Assembly (NCBI GenBank): GCA_028710485.1
Contig: JAQTTZ010000019.1
Location: 1 to 49,121, forward strand
DNA length: 49,121 nt
Source: Bacteriovorax sp.
GTDB lineage: Bacteria > Bdellovibrionota > Bacteriovoracia > Bacteriovoracales > Bacteriovoracaceae
Direction: 5' to 3'
Shown here: piece after piece, positions 1-9,105 of the stretch
Numbering within the stretch: position 1 is the stretch's first letter
How the letters are laid out: every line of letters begins with the position of its first letter
Notes under the pieces: model-generated
Databases searched by the model: none
What the model was told of the DNA's origin: nothing
What the model saw: the letters and a program-made list of their open reading frames with translations, nothing else
Position numbers and translations under genes: made by a program

Positions 1-1761
1 CCTGGATTCCTACTCGATGTCAATGGAAACACAAGAGTCGGCGATTATCTAATAAATGATAATGAATCATACTTCGGCAAGGGAAGTATTCTCGTTTCAG
101 GTGGGGCGGTTACAGATACCGGTGTTTTAACCGCTGGCAATCTTTTATTTGCAACGAATGCGGGGGCCGGGAATTATGAGCGAATGAGAATTGATTCTTC
201 GGGGAACGTCGGGATTGGTACGACAACACCAAACGCAAAGTTAGATGTTGCGTTTTTAGCAGGGAGTACTGGGGGAATTTTTCAGGCAGGTGAGTTTGGA
301 GTAGGGCAAGGGGCGACAGGTGATTACTCGGTTGCAATCGGTGATAAAAATACAGCAAGCGGGTACAGAGCAGTAGCATTAGGAGGTGTTTTTAATGTTG
401 CATCGGGCTCTGATTCATTTGCTTTAGGATCAAATATGACGGTGAGTGGAAGTAATTCCTTTGGTATAAATCTAGACTATACGGACAGGACCGTGTCTGC
501 TTCGAATGTAATGGCCATAACGGGAGGCAACGTCGGGATAGGGACAACGAATCCGGCGACAACTTTGGTTGTAAACTCTGCCGGAAATACTTACTCTACT
601 ATTGATCGACCTGCAGGGAGTTTCGGAATTCAAAGATTTTCATCCTCAACTGTTCGGCGATGGGAAATCGGCGCTGACAACATTGCGGAAGGTGGATCCA
701 ATGCCGGATCTAATTTTAATATTTGGTCTTTCAATGATGCTGGCGGCAATCTCGGAAGTCCCTTAACTATACAGCGTTCCACGGGTAACGTCGGAATAGG
801 AACAGCAACACCATCAAGTGCTTTTGGTCATACATTACAATTAAATAATGCTACTGGAACTTCGTTATCTATAAAAAATTCAACTAAGCAATTCGAGTAT
901 GGAGTGTCTGGCAGTACCTTGTATATGGCCTATGATGCGACGGTCGGTGCACATAGAATGGTCGTCGATACTGCCGGTAATGTCGGAATAGGAACAACTA
1001 CTCCTGGAGCTTTGCTACATGTGGCAGCAGGTACATCCAATGCAAGTATGGGAGCATCCTACTTATTTAACAATGCTAGCTCGGTCTTACAGGACTCCAA
1101 CGGAGGAGCATACGTAACAAGTATTTTAGCTGATAGTGCGATTGTAACTAAAACCTCAGTAATTGCAGGGACTGTGTCGGCGATCTCAGATGCTCGAGTT
1201 AAAAATATTCAAGGTCGTTCAAACTCAGTCGAAGATTTGGAAAAACTGATGAAGATCCAAATTACAAATTATAAATATATAGACGAATTCAGACAGGGCC
1301 CTGCCGTCCATAAAAAAGTCATTGCACAACAAGTTGAGCAGATTTTACCAGAGGCCACAATCAAAAGGACAGATTTTATTCCTAATATTTATTCAGCTTC
1401 GGCTTCAGTTAAATACTCGGGACTAGAGGCCATTATCATGCTTGAAAAATGGAAGAAAATTGAGGTGGGCGACAAGCTACTTATCTACAACGTAAAAAAT
1501 GAAACTTTTCATGTCATCGTTAAGTCCATTGCTGGTTCGAGCTTCACTGTTAAGGGCCTCCCCGAAGATAAGGCAGGAAAAAAACTTTTTATCTATGGCA
1601 AAGAAGTCAGTGATTTTAGATCAGTCGATTATGATGCAATAAGTATGTTAAACGTGAGTGCTACTCAGGAACTGGCAAAACAGCTTGAAGAACAAAAGAA
1701 AGCAAACGCAGTGCTAAGAGAACGTCTTGATAAAATCGAAAAGATGCTCAGGAAACATTGA
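1..1761 (+). CDS. Tail-fibre-like repeat protein with C-terminal S74 chaperone domain, 5' truncated
   Basis: The frame is open from base 1, so the start lies upstream of the window; the first in-window ATG at 184 is internal. The protein carries four copies of a GNVGIGTxTP motif at 202-231, 526-555, 784-813 and 976-1005. These are the spacer motifs typical of beta-rich fibre or adhesin shafts. The C-terminal part starts with SDARVKN (Ser codon at 1186) and runs through HKKVIAQQVEQILPEA and VDYDAISMLNVSATQEL into a Glu/Lys-rich coiled coil. This matches the peptidase S74 intramolecular chaperone domain, which trimerises a fibre and then cuts itself off. Such proteins occur in phage tail fibres and also as chromosomal surface proteins. 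No other phage genes are nearby, so a cell-surface fibre is my preference. Confidence 0.85.
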   Translation, partial: PGFLLDVNGNTRVGDYLINDNESYFGKGSILVSGGAVTDTGVLTAGNLLFATNAGAGNYERMRIDSSGNVGIGTTTPNAKLDVAFLAGSTGGIFQAGEFGVGQGATGDYSVAIGDKNTASGYRAVALGGVFNVASGSDSFALGSNMTVSGSNSFGINLDYTDRTVSASNVMAITGGNVGIGTTNPATTLVVNSAGNTYSTIDRPAGSFGIQRFSSSTVRRWEIGADNIAEGGSNAGSNFNIWSFNDAGGNLGSPLTIQRSTGNVGIGTATPSSAFGHTLQLNNATGTSLSIKNSTKQFEYGVSGSTLYMAYDATVGAHRMVVDTAGNVGIGTTTPGALLHVAAGTSNASMGASYLFNNASSVLQDSNGGAYVTSILADSAIVTKTSVIAGTVSAISDARVKNIQGRSNSVEDLEKLMKIQITNYKYIDEFRQGPAVHKKVIAQQVEQILPEATIKRTDFIPNIYSASASVKYSGLEAIIMLEKWKKIEVGDKLLIYNVKNETFHVIVKSIAGSSFTVKGLPEDKAGKKLFIYGKEVSDFRSVDYDAISMLNVSATQELAKQLEEQKKANAVLRERLDKIEKMLRKH

Positions 1762-1777
1762 AGAATCACTTGCAAGT

Positions 1778-2701
1778 TTATTGATTAAAATAAGTAGGTT
1801 TTTCTGTATAATGGGCCTTCCTGTTGTGACAGACTCCATTCTGATAATATACTTTTCCCTCATCAGCGAGGATCATTTTGATGAGTTCCAATAAGCGTGT
1901 TTTTAAGACGGTTTCCGTTTGTTTTTCATTTTCGGGTACACCTGATTTAAAAACTCGTTTGATGTTATTGGTGGTGTGAACTAAATCCTGAGTGAGATGA
2001 TAATAAGTGACAACTTTTTCCCCAGAACGAATTTGTAAAATATCTTTTATAATCTCATCATAAAGTTCACTTGTACCATAGCTCCAGCTTTCAATATATT
2101 TTCCACTTGGGATTATAAAATCCATCAGGTCAGGAAGCGAATAAGCAATGATTCCATCTGAATCAGACCATCTTGAATCTTTATTTGTAAATGGTGTTCC
2201 CTTTTTCAATTTAAAACGAATAGGAATAAGCCCATAGTTAAATGTCGAAACAGGTGAAATTGTCGCCCAAACTCCGGTACTTGTTTTGTAGGGATTTGGG
2301 TTATTTCTCCAAATCTCCCCGTCAGGGAGATGGCGTTGTATATTTTGAAGTTTAGCTAAAGGACCCCAGCTATACAGTACATCGGGCCTACAATTTCGTT
2401 CAATCATTATTTCATAAGAAAAGACGGTCTCATCATTTTCTAAGCATTTTAAAAAATAAGTATCGTCATTATTCGTCACAATCGTTTCTTCAGACCACAA
2501 ATGTAAAAAACTTTCCAAGGGCGCATTTAGTCCTTGTGCTAACAGGTTGTTAAAGTAAGCGCTTTCCTTAAGTGATAGTGAATTAGTTATTGAATCTTCA
2601 CTAGGACAAACAGATTCATCGGGAGATGCTTTTGCGACGCTTGAGAATCTGAAGACTAAAATAAAACAAAATATCAATTTTAAAAAAATATTATTTTTCA
2701 T
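1778..2701 (-). CDS. Secreted protein of unknown function
   Basis: 307 residues with a hydrophobic N-terminal signal peptide (about residues 5-25, cleavage near AKA-SP). I do not recognise a family with certainty. The middle has a YSWGPLAKLQ segment, then a WATISPV...YGLIPIRFKLKKGTPF stretch. This loosely resembles the core of ADP-ribosyltransferase-fold proteins (aromatic-x-G, then a strand with YG and a KxGT strand). No clear catalytic Glu motif can be assigned, so this is only a suggestion. There are four Cys in the mature part, compatible with export. The gene is convergent with the upstream fibre gene, and a GGATGG ribosome site lies before the ATG. Confidence 0.75.
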   Translation of the reverse strand: MKNNIFLKLIFCFILVFRFSSVAKASPDESVCPSEDSITNSLSLKESAYFNNLLAQGLNAPLESFLHLWSEETIVTNNDDTYFLKCLENDETVFSYEIMIERNCRPDVLYSWGPLAKLQNIQRHLPDGEIWRNNPNPYKTSTGVWATISPVSTFNYGLIPIRFKLKKGTPFTNKDSRWSDSDGIIAYSLPDLMDFIIPSGKYIESWSYGTSELYDEIIKDILQIRSGEKVVTYYHLTQDLVHTTNNIKRVFKSGVPENEKQTETVLKTRLLELIKMILADEGKVYYQNGVCHNRKAHYTEKPTYFNQ

Positions 2702-3024
2702 ATAAAGTCCATCCTGTTTGCATGCGCCCGACTAAGTGAGACTTAGCTCCTAATCTAATTCAGTTTAATATCCAAATTATAGATGAATTTTAGTTCTGAA
2801 CCTTTGACCATGAAAAAATTTATAGGAGTGTATAGTTTCTAGACGATTCTGGGGTAATTGCCCAAATTTTATAGACGAACTAAATTCTAAAAACACGTCA
2901 TTTATTTTGTAAATTCTTTTTATGCGTCGGTGATCTGCCTTATGTAAATTATATAGAGGTGTTATATTCCAATCAAAAAATAGTATATTCTCTTGCCAAC
3001 ACTAGAATTTTTAGGATAGATCGA
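2702..3024. other. Divergent intergenic region, 323 bases
   Basis: Non-coding spacer between two divergent secreted-protein genes. It holds a perfect 6-base inverted repeat with a 3-base loop (CTAAGT at 2732-2737, ACTTAG at 2741-2746), close to the minus-strand start. An ATTATA at 2776-2781 reads TATAAT on the minus strand and could be the -10 of the minus-strand gene, but I see no good -35 for it. No RNA gene is recognisable. Confidence 0.5.
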
Positions 3025-3879
3025 ATGGCACATGTAAAATTTTTCATTTTTTTCTGGGCGATTTTAATTCCAGGGTATTGCATCTCGAGAGTTTTAACGC
3101 CAACAGAACAGGCAAGAATTGAGCAGAAACTTGCAGCACTACCAATCACACGCCAAAGCATTTGGACTCTACTTTATCCAAAGAACAAAAAAAATCTTTT
3201 GCCACTGAAGTTTCAAGAGGAACTCGAAACTATTTTGAAAACTTCTCTGCTAGAGGCAGACACCGAGGTTACTAAGCTTACTCCTGAAATTCGTGCTAAG
3301 TTAAAACTTGATAATGGTGTCGCTGCCTTCCACAAGCAAGGAACGATGCTATTTAAAATTAATCCTTCGCGTGCCGGAGATATAAAGGAAAATAAGCAGA
3401 ACGACAAAATTAGAATGCTTGCGAATTCTCATTATTTCACTCATGCCCATAATATTTTTGTCGCTGATGGGCCGATAAGCAGCGAAGTCAATACGCTCAT
3501 CCTACTTTTTCATGAACTAAGCCACGCCTCCTTTGATCAGATGATAACCAAGCGTCCAGAGATGTTAGTATCTATGTTACGTAAACTACTTCCAGATGTG
3601 ACCATTCAAAAACTACTACATATTGGAATAAATGATGTACTTGAAATTGATGGAGATCTTTACGATTTATTTTCCGAGCGTTACGCTTTTGAACTCGAGT
3701 ATCGAATAAACCGAAATATTTCGGAAGTTACACCGAACTGGCCATCTTTTTACAGATTTAATGATGTTTCTAATGACGAATACCTAGAAGACATCGATAA
3801 ATTTGTCCGCAGAATTTACAATATCGATCATCCTGCTCTTATGAATATTCCGCTTCAACCAACAGAGCGGCCGTTCTAG
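3025..3879 (+). CDS. Secreted HExxH-containing putative zinc metallopeptidase
   Basis: I place the start at the ATG at 3025, not the upstream in-frame GTG at 2959. An AGGAT ribosome site sits 7 bases before it and the protein then opens with a signal peptide (MAHVKFFIFFWAILI). The 284-residue product has LLFHELSHASFDQ, with the HExxH zinc-protease motif at about residues 163-167 (3511-3525). A downstream acidic region (DLYDLFSERYAFELEYR) could supply the third ligand, as in gluzincin-like enzymes. The remaining sequence is not recognised. Known: HExxH in a secreted protein often marks a Zn protease. Inferred: an exported hydrolase acting in the periplasm or outside the cell. A rho-independent terminator follows at 3916-3961. 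Confidence 0.7.
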   Translation: MAHVKFFIFFWAILIPGYCISRVLTPTEQARIEQKLAALPITRQSIWTLLYPKNKKNLLPLKFQEELETILKTSLLEADTEVTKLTPEIRAKLKLDNGVAAFHKQGTMLFKINPSRAGDIKENKQNDKIRMLANSHYFTHAHNIFVADGPISSEVNTLILLFHELSHASFDQMITKRPEMLVSMLRKLLPDVTIQKLLHIGINDVLEIDGDLYDLFSERYAFELEYRINRNISEVTPNWPSFYRFNDVSNDEYLEDIDKFVRRIYNIDHPALMNIPLQPTERPF

Positions 3880-3915
3880 CTGTTAATTGTTAATCGCTAT
3901 TTGATAGAATTCATG

Positions 3916-3961
3916 AATGGCCTTCCCATTTTTTTAGTTATCGATGTTAAGGCCATTTTTT
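3916..3961 (+). terminator. Rho-independent terminator
   Basis: Perfect 9-base stem AATGGCCTT (3916-3924) with AAGGCCATT (3949-3957), a long loop, and a run of T from 3956 to 3961. It lies just downstream of the HExxH-protein gene and upstream of the transpeptidase-like gene on the same strand. Confidence 0.7.
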
Positions 3962-4002
3962 GCCCTCTAAAAGAGATTGAGGTTCAGAGATATAATTGAG
4001 AG

Positions 4003-4584
4003 ATGTTGAAAATTTCTCTCACCTTTACTCTTTGGCTTTCCTTGATAACATCGGTCTTCGGGAGTGATTACTCTTATCTTGATCCTGATCATCTAATTCC
4101 AGCTAAATTACTGGCGAGAGCTCTTACTTATTTTGACAGTCATCTTGATAAGATTCCCAATAAACGATTTCTCGGCCTCATTGATTTCAAACAGCATAAT
4201 TCTCACGAACGTTTTTATATTGTGGATATGGAGTCGGGAAGAGTAGAGAAATATCTTGTGGCCCATGGAAAAAATTCGGATCCCTATTTCACTGGATATG
4301 CAAAAAAATTTTCAAATACTAACGATTCCAACATGAGTTCTCTGGGATTTTATCTGACAGCGGAAACTTATAATGGAGTTCATGGTTATTCGTTGCGCTT
4401 GGATGGTCTTTCAAGCACTAACTCCAACGCCAGAGCACGCGCAATTGTCATTCACGCGGCCGACTATGTAGCTCCTGGAGATAAAATAGGAAGAAGTTTT
4501 GGTTGTCCGGCAGTAGAGTCTCGTTATCATCAGCAAATTATCGACCAAATAAAAGAGGGTTCTCTTTTATATGCCGCTTACTAA
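4003..4584 (+). CDS. Murein L,D-transpeptidase catalytic domain family protein (YkuD_2-like)
   Basis: 193 residues with a signal peptide (about residues 1-20). The family signature is at the C-terminus: a His in VIHAADYV (His151) and the catalytic Cys in GRSFGCPAV (Cys168), the HxxD...S-x-GC-P layout of L,D-transpeptidase catalytic domains. Known: such proteins form or edit 3-3 peptide cross-links, or attach proteins to meso-diaminopimelate in peptidoglycan, in the periplasm. The short length, with no PG-binding domain, fits the PF13645-type subgroup, whose exact reaction is poorly defined. The upstream ribosome site is weak (GAGAG adjoining the ATG) and a TATAAT lies 16 bases upstream of the ATG, suggesting a very short leader. 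Confidence 0.85.
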   Translation: MLKISLTFTLWLSLITSVFGSDYSYLDPDHLIPAKLLARALTYFDSHLDKIPNKRFLGLIDFKQHNSHERFYIVDMESGRVEKYLVAHGKNSDPYFTGYAKKFSNTNDSNMSSLGFYLTAETYNGVHGYSLRLDGLSSTNSNARARAIVIHAADYVAPGDKIGRSFGCPAVESRYHQQIIDQIKEGSLLYAAY

Positions 4585-4600
4585 ATGCTCAATTTTTATT

Positions 4601-5479
4601 TCAATCTCTTCTTAGCGAAATAATATTTCCTAAAAGACAGAAAATGATTCCGCCAACAATGAGAGGAGTAAAGCGCACATCTTCAAAGATGGAAGAGACG
4701 ATAACCGCAATCATCGGAGCGATGACACTGGTATAGGCAGCTCGATCGGCCCCCAAGTTTCCAACTAAAGTTTGATAGGCCCAAAAAGCAATCACAGATC
4801 CAAACACCGCTAGATAGAGCAGAGAGCAGATAAAACTTAGACTGGTGGGCATGGCAAAGTTTTCATGGCGAACGAGCCCAATCACCAAAGTGCAAAGAGC
4901 ACCATAGAGCATTCCATAAGAATTGAAGATTATCACCGGAATTTTCAAGAGATGATTTTTGTAAGCGAACATATTTCCAGTAGAGGCAAAAAAGGTTGCA
5001 ATTATTCCAATCAGAATTCCAGCAACAGGTCCAATTCCTGCATTGAAATCTAAAATTTCTTTCCAGAACAGGAGAGTGATTCCAAAGGCCCCCATCAAAC
5101 CACCCAAAAAAACATTTTTGGAAATTGGTTTTTTAAACCATAATCGTAGCCCTAACATATTAAAATAAACAAGGGAGGTGAAAGTCAGGGCCACTAGACC
5201 AGAGCTCATTTTTTGTTCAGCAATATAAGTCAGAATATAATTGAATGAGAAATTGAATATACCTTGGAGTAAAAAAAAGACATGGTTTTTCAGCGGATAA
5301 GAGAGTGGTTTTTTAGTAATAAAATGATTGAAGACGAACATTAAAATGGCCGCTAATAAAAAGCGATAAAAAACTCCAACCACTGGACTGGTGCTGTCGA
5401 TTTGAAATTTTATAACCAACCATGTTGTGCCCCAAATAAGAGAGCAAATGATAAATAGGAAGTAATTTTTTGATTTCAT
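4601..5479 (-). CDS. EamA/DMT-family inner-membrane transporter
   Basis: 292 residues made almost entirely of hydrophobic helices, with about ten predicted membrane spans in two five-helix halves. The opening FIICSLIWGTTWLVIKFQ and the second-half FGSVIAFWAYQTLVGNLGA are typical of the EamA (drug/metabolite transporter) family. Known members export amino acids, metabolites or drugs; the substrate cannot be read from sequence. It converges on the transpeptidase-like gene with a 16-base gap and is divergent from the DUF4097-like gene. Confidence 0.88.
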   Translation of the reverse strand: MKSKNYFLFIICSLIWGTTWLVIKFQIDSTSPVVGVFYRFLLAAILMFVFNHFITKKPLSYPLKNHVFFLLQGIFNFSFNYILTYIAEQKMSSGLVALTFTSLVYFNMLGLRLWFKKPISKNVFLGGLMGAFGITLLFWKEILDFNAGIGPVAGILIGIIATFFASTGNMFAYKNHLLKIPVIIFNSYGMLYGALCTLVIGLVRHENFAMPTSLSFICSLLYLAVFGSVIAFWAYQTLVGNLGADRAAYTSVIAPMIAVIVSSIFEDVRFTPLIVGGIIFCLLGNIISLRRD

Positions 5480-5556
5480 TTTTTGTCTTTTCTCGAGTGA
5501 TCCATTAGACTAATCTCGTCACAAGATTACGGCCTCTGGCCCCTGGAGTAAACCTA

Positions 5557-6240
5557 ATGAAAATACTTTTTTTATGTGTTAGTTTTTTTGGTTTTTTTAA
5601 TTTTGCTCAATCTGCAGAAACAAAAGAATTTGATAGTTCGAGCATTAAAAGACTAGAGATTTCAAATCCTAAAGGTGAAATCTTAGTTGTCACATCTCCG
5701 AATTCAAAAAAAATAATTGTAACGATTGATAAAATCCAATTCGATAAACAATGCCACTTTAATCTCTCCAGCAGCTTAGGAACACTTAAAGCGGTCGTTG
5801 AACATGAGCATGCTCTTTTTGAGAAGGCCAATTGTATAACTAAACTCAAAATAGAGGTTCCAAATAAAGTGATTGATATTGATGTTTCTTCGGGAAGTTC
5901 AAGTATCAAATTAATGGATGCTCAAGGCAAAGTGGATTTTAGTACAGCGACTGGGCCAGTAGAAATTCATGGAGATGCTCTTAAAAATATTGAGGGTAAA
6001 ACTGCCACGTCCAATATGCGCATTTCTTATAGTAAATGTCCGACTAGGGCCGATATTAATTTAGTCACGGCGACAGGTGACACTGAGATCTATCTTCCGG
6101 CCAATTGTAAAATTCGGGTCTCTCATAAGAGTGCGACGGGCGATTTGTTTAATGAGTTAGGTGAAAGTGAGGATTTTCAGGTCCATATCAGCTCTAAGTC
6201 GGCCAGTGGAAGTCTAAAAATCAAAAAAAATCAAAAATAA
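5557..6240 (+). CDS. Secreted DUF4097/DUF4098-like beta-strand-repeat protein
   Basis: 227 residues. A signal peptide (cleavage near AQSA-ET) is followed by a repetitive beta-rich domain with regularly spaced SGSSSIKL, ATGPVEIHG, ATGDTEIYLP, SATGDLFNEL and SASGSLKI units. This is the pattern of DUF4097-type putative adhesin proteins, which form a right-handed beta helix. GGAG lies 9 bases before the ATG. Their biochemical role is not established; in other bacteria they are often linked to envelope stress or anti-sigma systems, but no sigma factor is adjacent here. Secretion to the periplasm or surface is the safest statement. Confidence 0.72.
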   Translation: MKILFLCVSFFGFFNFAQSAETKEFDSSSIKRLEISNPKGEILVVTSPNSKKIIVTIDKIQFDKQCHFNLSSSLGTLKAVVEHEHALFEKANCITKLKIEVPNKVIDIDVSSGSSSIKLMDAQGKVDFSTATGPVEIHGDALKNIEGKTATSNMRISYSKCPTRADINLVTATGDTEIYLPANCKIRVSHKSATGDLFNELGESEDFQVHISSKSASGSLKIKKNQK

Positions 6241-6398
6241 TTTTTGGCCAAATTATTATCATTGGTTGATTGTTTTTGTCGGTTTGGAAAAAGCGGCCGA
6301 GGCAAAGGCAGAGGCTTAATTCGTGATACACTCTTAAATGTTTTTAGAGCGCAAAGTTTTAGTGGTCTCTAATTTCTTTTATCGATTCAGGAGTTTTT

Positions 6399-7991
6399 AT
6401 GTGCGGTTTCGTGGTGATCGAGGGGTCCTTTGATATTTCTACAGCAGATGAATTCAAGCATGACTTTCAAAAGCTGACTCACAGAGGTCCCGATGATCAT
6501 CAGCTTGTCCCCTTTCCAAAAGGTCTAATTGGCTTTCATCGCTTAGCTATTATGGATTTATCCGATCACGGACGTCAGCCCTTTTATTCAAATTTATCTA
6601 ATCTCTTAGTTTGTAATGGCGAAATTTATAACTACCCAGCTCTGAAAAAAGAATGCACCAAGCACACTTTCATTTCTTCCTCTGATTGTGAAGTTCTCCT
6701 TCCTCTCTATGAGCAATGGGGATTAAAAAAAATGGTGGAGAGTCTCGATGCCGAGTACGCTCTAGTCATCTGGGACAATAAATTAGGTAAGCTGGTTGCA
6801 GCACGGGACCCTATGGGAATACGGCCTCTTTTTTATGGAAAAACTAAAAACGGAGGCATTGCTTTTAGTTCTGAAGTTAAAGCTCTTCTAGACTTTTGTG
6901 ATGAGATCAAACCATTTCCTCCAGGCCATTATTATGACGGTGATCAATTTCATTCTTATTTGGATTTGGGGCAAGTTGAAGAATTTCACACCATTTCCAC
7001 CAAAGAAATTTTAAAAGGAATCAATACTCGTTTAGTTTCTGCCATTAAAAAAAGACTGCAATCAGACGCTGAAGTGGGATTTCTTTTAAGTGGTGGTCTC
7101 GATTCAAGTCTGGTCTGTGCTATCGCTCAAAATTTAAATCCCAAAAAAGCTATTCGCACTTTTTCTATTGGAATGACTGACGATGCGATTGATTCAAAAT
7201 ACGCTCAAGATGTGGCGACCTTTATAGGTTGCAATCACACCAACGTCACAATGACTACCAAGGATGTGGTGGATGCTCTAAGCGAAGTCATTTACCACCT
7301 GGAGAGTTGGGATATCACCACCGTTAGGGCCTCCATTGGAATGTACCTAGTGTGTAAATACATTCGCGAAAATACCAAAATTAAAGTTCTTTTATCGGGT
7401 GAAGTGAGCGACGAGCTTTTTGGATATAAGTACACAGACTTCGCTCCAAACGCTTCCGAATTTCAAAAAGAGGCCCAGAAACGCATCCGCGAACTCTATC
7501 TCTATGACGTCCTTCGGGCCGACCGCTGCATTTCGGCCCACTCAATTGAGGCCAGAGTCCCCTTTAGCGATAGTGATTTCGTGGCCTTTGTCATGGCCAT
7601 TAATCCCGAATTAAAAATGAACACCACTGGTATGGGAAAATTTCTTTTAAGAGAAGCTTTTAAAGAAGATGGCATCCTTCCTGATCATATTTTATGGCGA
7701 GAAAAAGCGGCCTTCTCAGATGCTGTCGGACACAGCATGGTTGATGAATTAAAAGCTCTTGCCGAAAGAACTTATAGCGATGAAGACGTGAAAAATGCGG
7801 CCCAAAAATACCCTTACAAAACTCCTTTCACCAAAGAATCCCTGATGTACCGGGATATCTTTGAAAATTTTTATCCCAACCGGGCCGAGTTAATTACTGA
7901 CTACTGGATGCCGAACTCTTCTTGGGATAATTGCAAAGTCAGCGACCCAAGTGCAAGAGCTCTTCCTAATTATGGAAAAAGTGGCGCATGA
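6399..7991 (+). CDS. asnB: Asparagine synthetase B (glutamine-hydrolysing)
   Basis: 530 residues, near the usual 550 for AsnB. Cys2 (MCGF) is the N-terminal nucleophile of the class II glutaminase domain, with THRGPDDH and NGEIYNY as further glutaminase signatures. The synthetase half has the SGGLDSS pyrophosphate loop at residues 231-237 and the LSGEVSDELFGY and SIEARVPF motifs. The C-terminal DPSAR resembles E. coli AsnB. It makes asparagine from aspartate, ATP and glutamine in the cytosol. AGGAG with 5-base spacing precedes the ATG. The stop overlaps the next start by four bases (ATGA), so the two are translationally coupled. Confidence 0.96.
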   Translation: MCGFVVIEGSFDISTADEFKHDFQKLTHRGPDDHQLVPFPKGLIGFHRLAIMDLSDHGRQPFYSNLSNLLVCNGEIYNYPALKKECTKHTFISSSDCEVLLPLYEQWGLKKMVESLDAEYALVIWDNKLGKLVAARDPMGIRPLFYGKTKNGGIAFSSEVKALLDFCDEIKPFPPGHYYDGDQFHSYLDLGQVEEFHTISTKEILKGINTRLVSAIKKRLQSDAEVGFLLSGGLDSSLVCAIAQNLNPKKAIRTFSIGMTDDAIDSKYAQDVATFIGCNHTNVTMTTKDVVDALSEVIYHLESWDITTVRASIGMYLVCKYIRENTKIKVLLSGEVSDELFGYKYTDFAPNASEFQKEAQKRIRELYLYDVLRADRCISAHSIEARVPFSDSDFVAFVMAINPELKMNTTGMGKFLLREAFKEDGILPDHILWREKAAFSDAVGHSMVDELKALAERTYSDEDVKNAAQKYPYKTPFTKESLMYRDIFENFYPNRAELITDYWMPNSSWDNCKVSDPSARALPNYGKSGA

Positions 7992-8626
7992 GTTATAAGA
8001 CTGTTTTTGAAAATACTCATTTTATCATTGTAGATAAAGCTCCCCATGTCTTAAGTGTTCCTTCTCGCTTAGGCAGAGAGGATCCCAGGGCCTGTTTAGG
8101 TCATATTCTGGAAGCTGATTTAGGGAAGTCTCTTTTTCCAGTCCACCGCCTGGACTATGAAGTTCAAGGATTAATAATCTTTGCGTTAACTCCTGAAGCG
8201 GGACGGGCCGCAAATGCATGGTTTGAAAATAAATCTATCCAGAAAACATATTCGGCCATTACCAAATCAAGTGGAGCGTTTGAGATCGGTGCTTCCTATG
8301 AGTGGAAGTCTAAACTTTTGCGCGGGAAAAAACGGGCCTACGAGTCTCCTCATGGCAAAGACAGTTTAACTCGGGCAAAATTAATTTCGATTGATGAAAA
8401 TGGTTTTTCTCATTGGGAACTGATGCCGATTACAGGAAGATCTCACCAGCTTCGCTATGAACTTTTTCGTCACGAGGAAGTGATTGTGGGTGATTCTCTT
8501 TATGGATCAATTGAAAAATTTTCGGAAGAGGGAATTGCTTTGAGGGCCTATAAAATAGATTTCTCCAATATTAAAAATCGTGAATTATTTTTTCTTCCTG
8601 AAAATATTTGTATAAAAAAATTTTAA
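7988..8626 (+). CDS. RluA-type pseudouridine synthase
   Basis: 212 residues. The HRLDYEVQG motif (catalytic Asp56) is the RluA/RsuA-superfamily active-site loop, and GRSHQLRYEL later in the chain matches the conserved G-R-x-H-Q-[IL]-R motif. The start (FIIVDKAPHVLSVPS) is also typical of RluA. There is no N-terminal S4 domain, so it is a short stand-alone catalytic unit, as in RluA or TruC. It converts uridine to pseudouridine in rRNA or tRNA; the exact site cannot be deduced. It is coupled to asnB by a four-base overlap, with no obvious functional link. Confidence 0.9.
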   Translation: MSYKTVFENTHFIIVDKAPHVLSVPSRLGREDPRACLGHILEADLGKSLFPVHRLDYEVQGLIIFALTPEAGRAANAWFENKSIQKTYSAITKSSGAFEIGASYEWKSKLLRGKKRAYESPHGKDSLTRAKLISIDENGFSHWELMPITGRSHQLRYELFRHEEVIVGDSLYGSIEKFSEEGIALRAYKIDFSNIKNRELFFLPENICIKKF

Positions 8627-8631
8627 AAGAA

Positions 8632-8661
8632 TTGCCATCGTCTTACCTTTCTCCTTATACT
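8632..8661 (+). promoter_or_regulatory. Sigma70-like promoter for small secreted protein gene
   Basis: TTGCCA (8632-8637) and TATACT (8656-8661) are separated by 18 bases, close to consensus. They lie about 40 bases upstream of the ATG at 8701, which has an AGGGTG ribosome site. Confidence 0.5.
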
Positions 8662-8700
8662 GAATTCACTAGGGTATTTTTTTTACTATGAGGGTGAAAA

Positions 8701-9105
8701 ATGGCAAACGTGAAATGCTTTTATAAAAAGCAGTTTTCCTTTCTGGTTATCTTGATCGCAATGTCTGGATTTGGTTCATTTTCTTTTCAAGCAAAAGCAG
8801 ATACTAATCCCCAAATGATCAATCTTAATATGCAGTTTAAGGCAAAAAACAAAACATTGAAATCTGATCTTTCTATGCCATTTTATCAAACGGCAGAACT
8901 CGAAAAACATTTCGATAATAAAAATGTTTTGATTGAAGTTAATCCTCGTCGTGGGAAAAATAGCAACGAAGTCGCTATCGAGATGAGATTTTATAAATCA
9001 AGTGGCGCAAAAGCTTTTGCTAAAAAAGAGATTATTGCAAAATTAGGTGAAGAATCGAAAATTACAGTGAAAGGCATGACTGTAAGAGTGACTCCGGTTC
9101 TTTAA
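8701..9105 (+). CDS. Small secreted protein of unknown function
   Basis: 134 residues with an N-terminal signal peptide (hydrophobic core FSFLVILIAMSGFGSFSF, likely cleavage near AKA-DT). The mature part is about 100 residues, Lys-rich and alternating in a way that suggests a small beta domain, with no Cys and no family I recognise. AGGGTG precedes the ATG, and a good sigma70-like promoter sits at 8632-8661, so it is probably transcribed alone. Its stop abuts the stop of the opposite-strand gene with no spacer. Confidence 0.7.
   Translation: MANVKCFYKKQFSFLVILIAMSGFGSFSFQAKADTNPQMINLNMQFKAKNKTLKSDLSMPFYQTAELEKHFDNKNVLIEVNPRRGKNSNEVAIEMRFYKSSGAKAFAKKEIIAKLGEESKITVKGMTVRVTPVL

Noticed and set aside
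1..1761. Prophage remnant
   Set aside because: Only one fibre-like gene, with no integrase, capsid, terminase or lysis genes in the window.
2959..3024. Upstream GTG extension of the HExxH gene
   Set aside because: The ATG at 3025 has a better-placed ribosome site and a signal peptide starting there.
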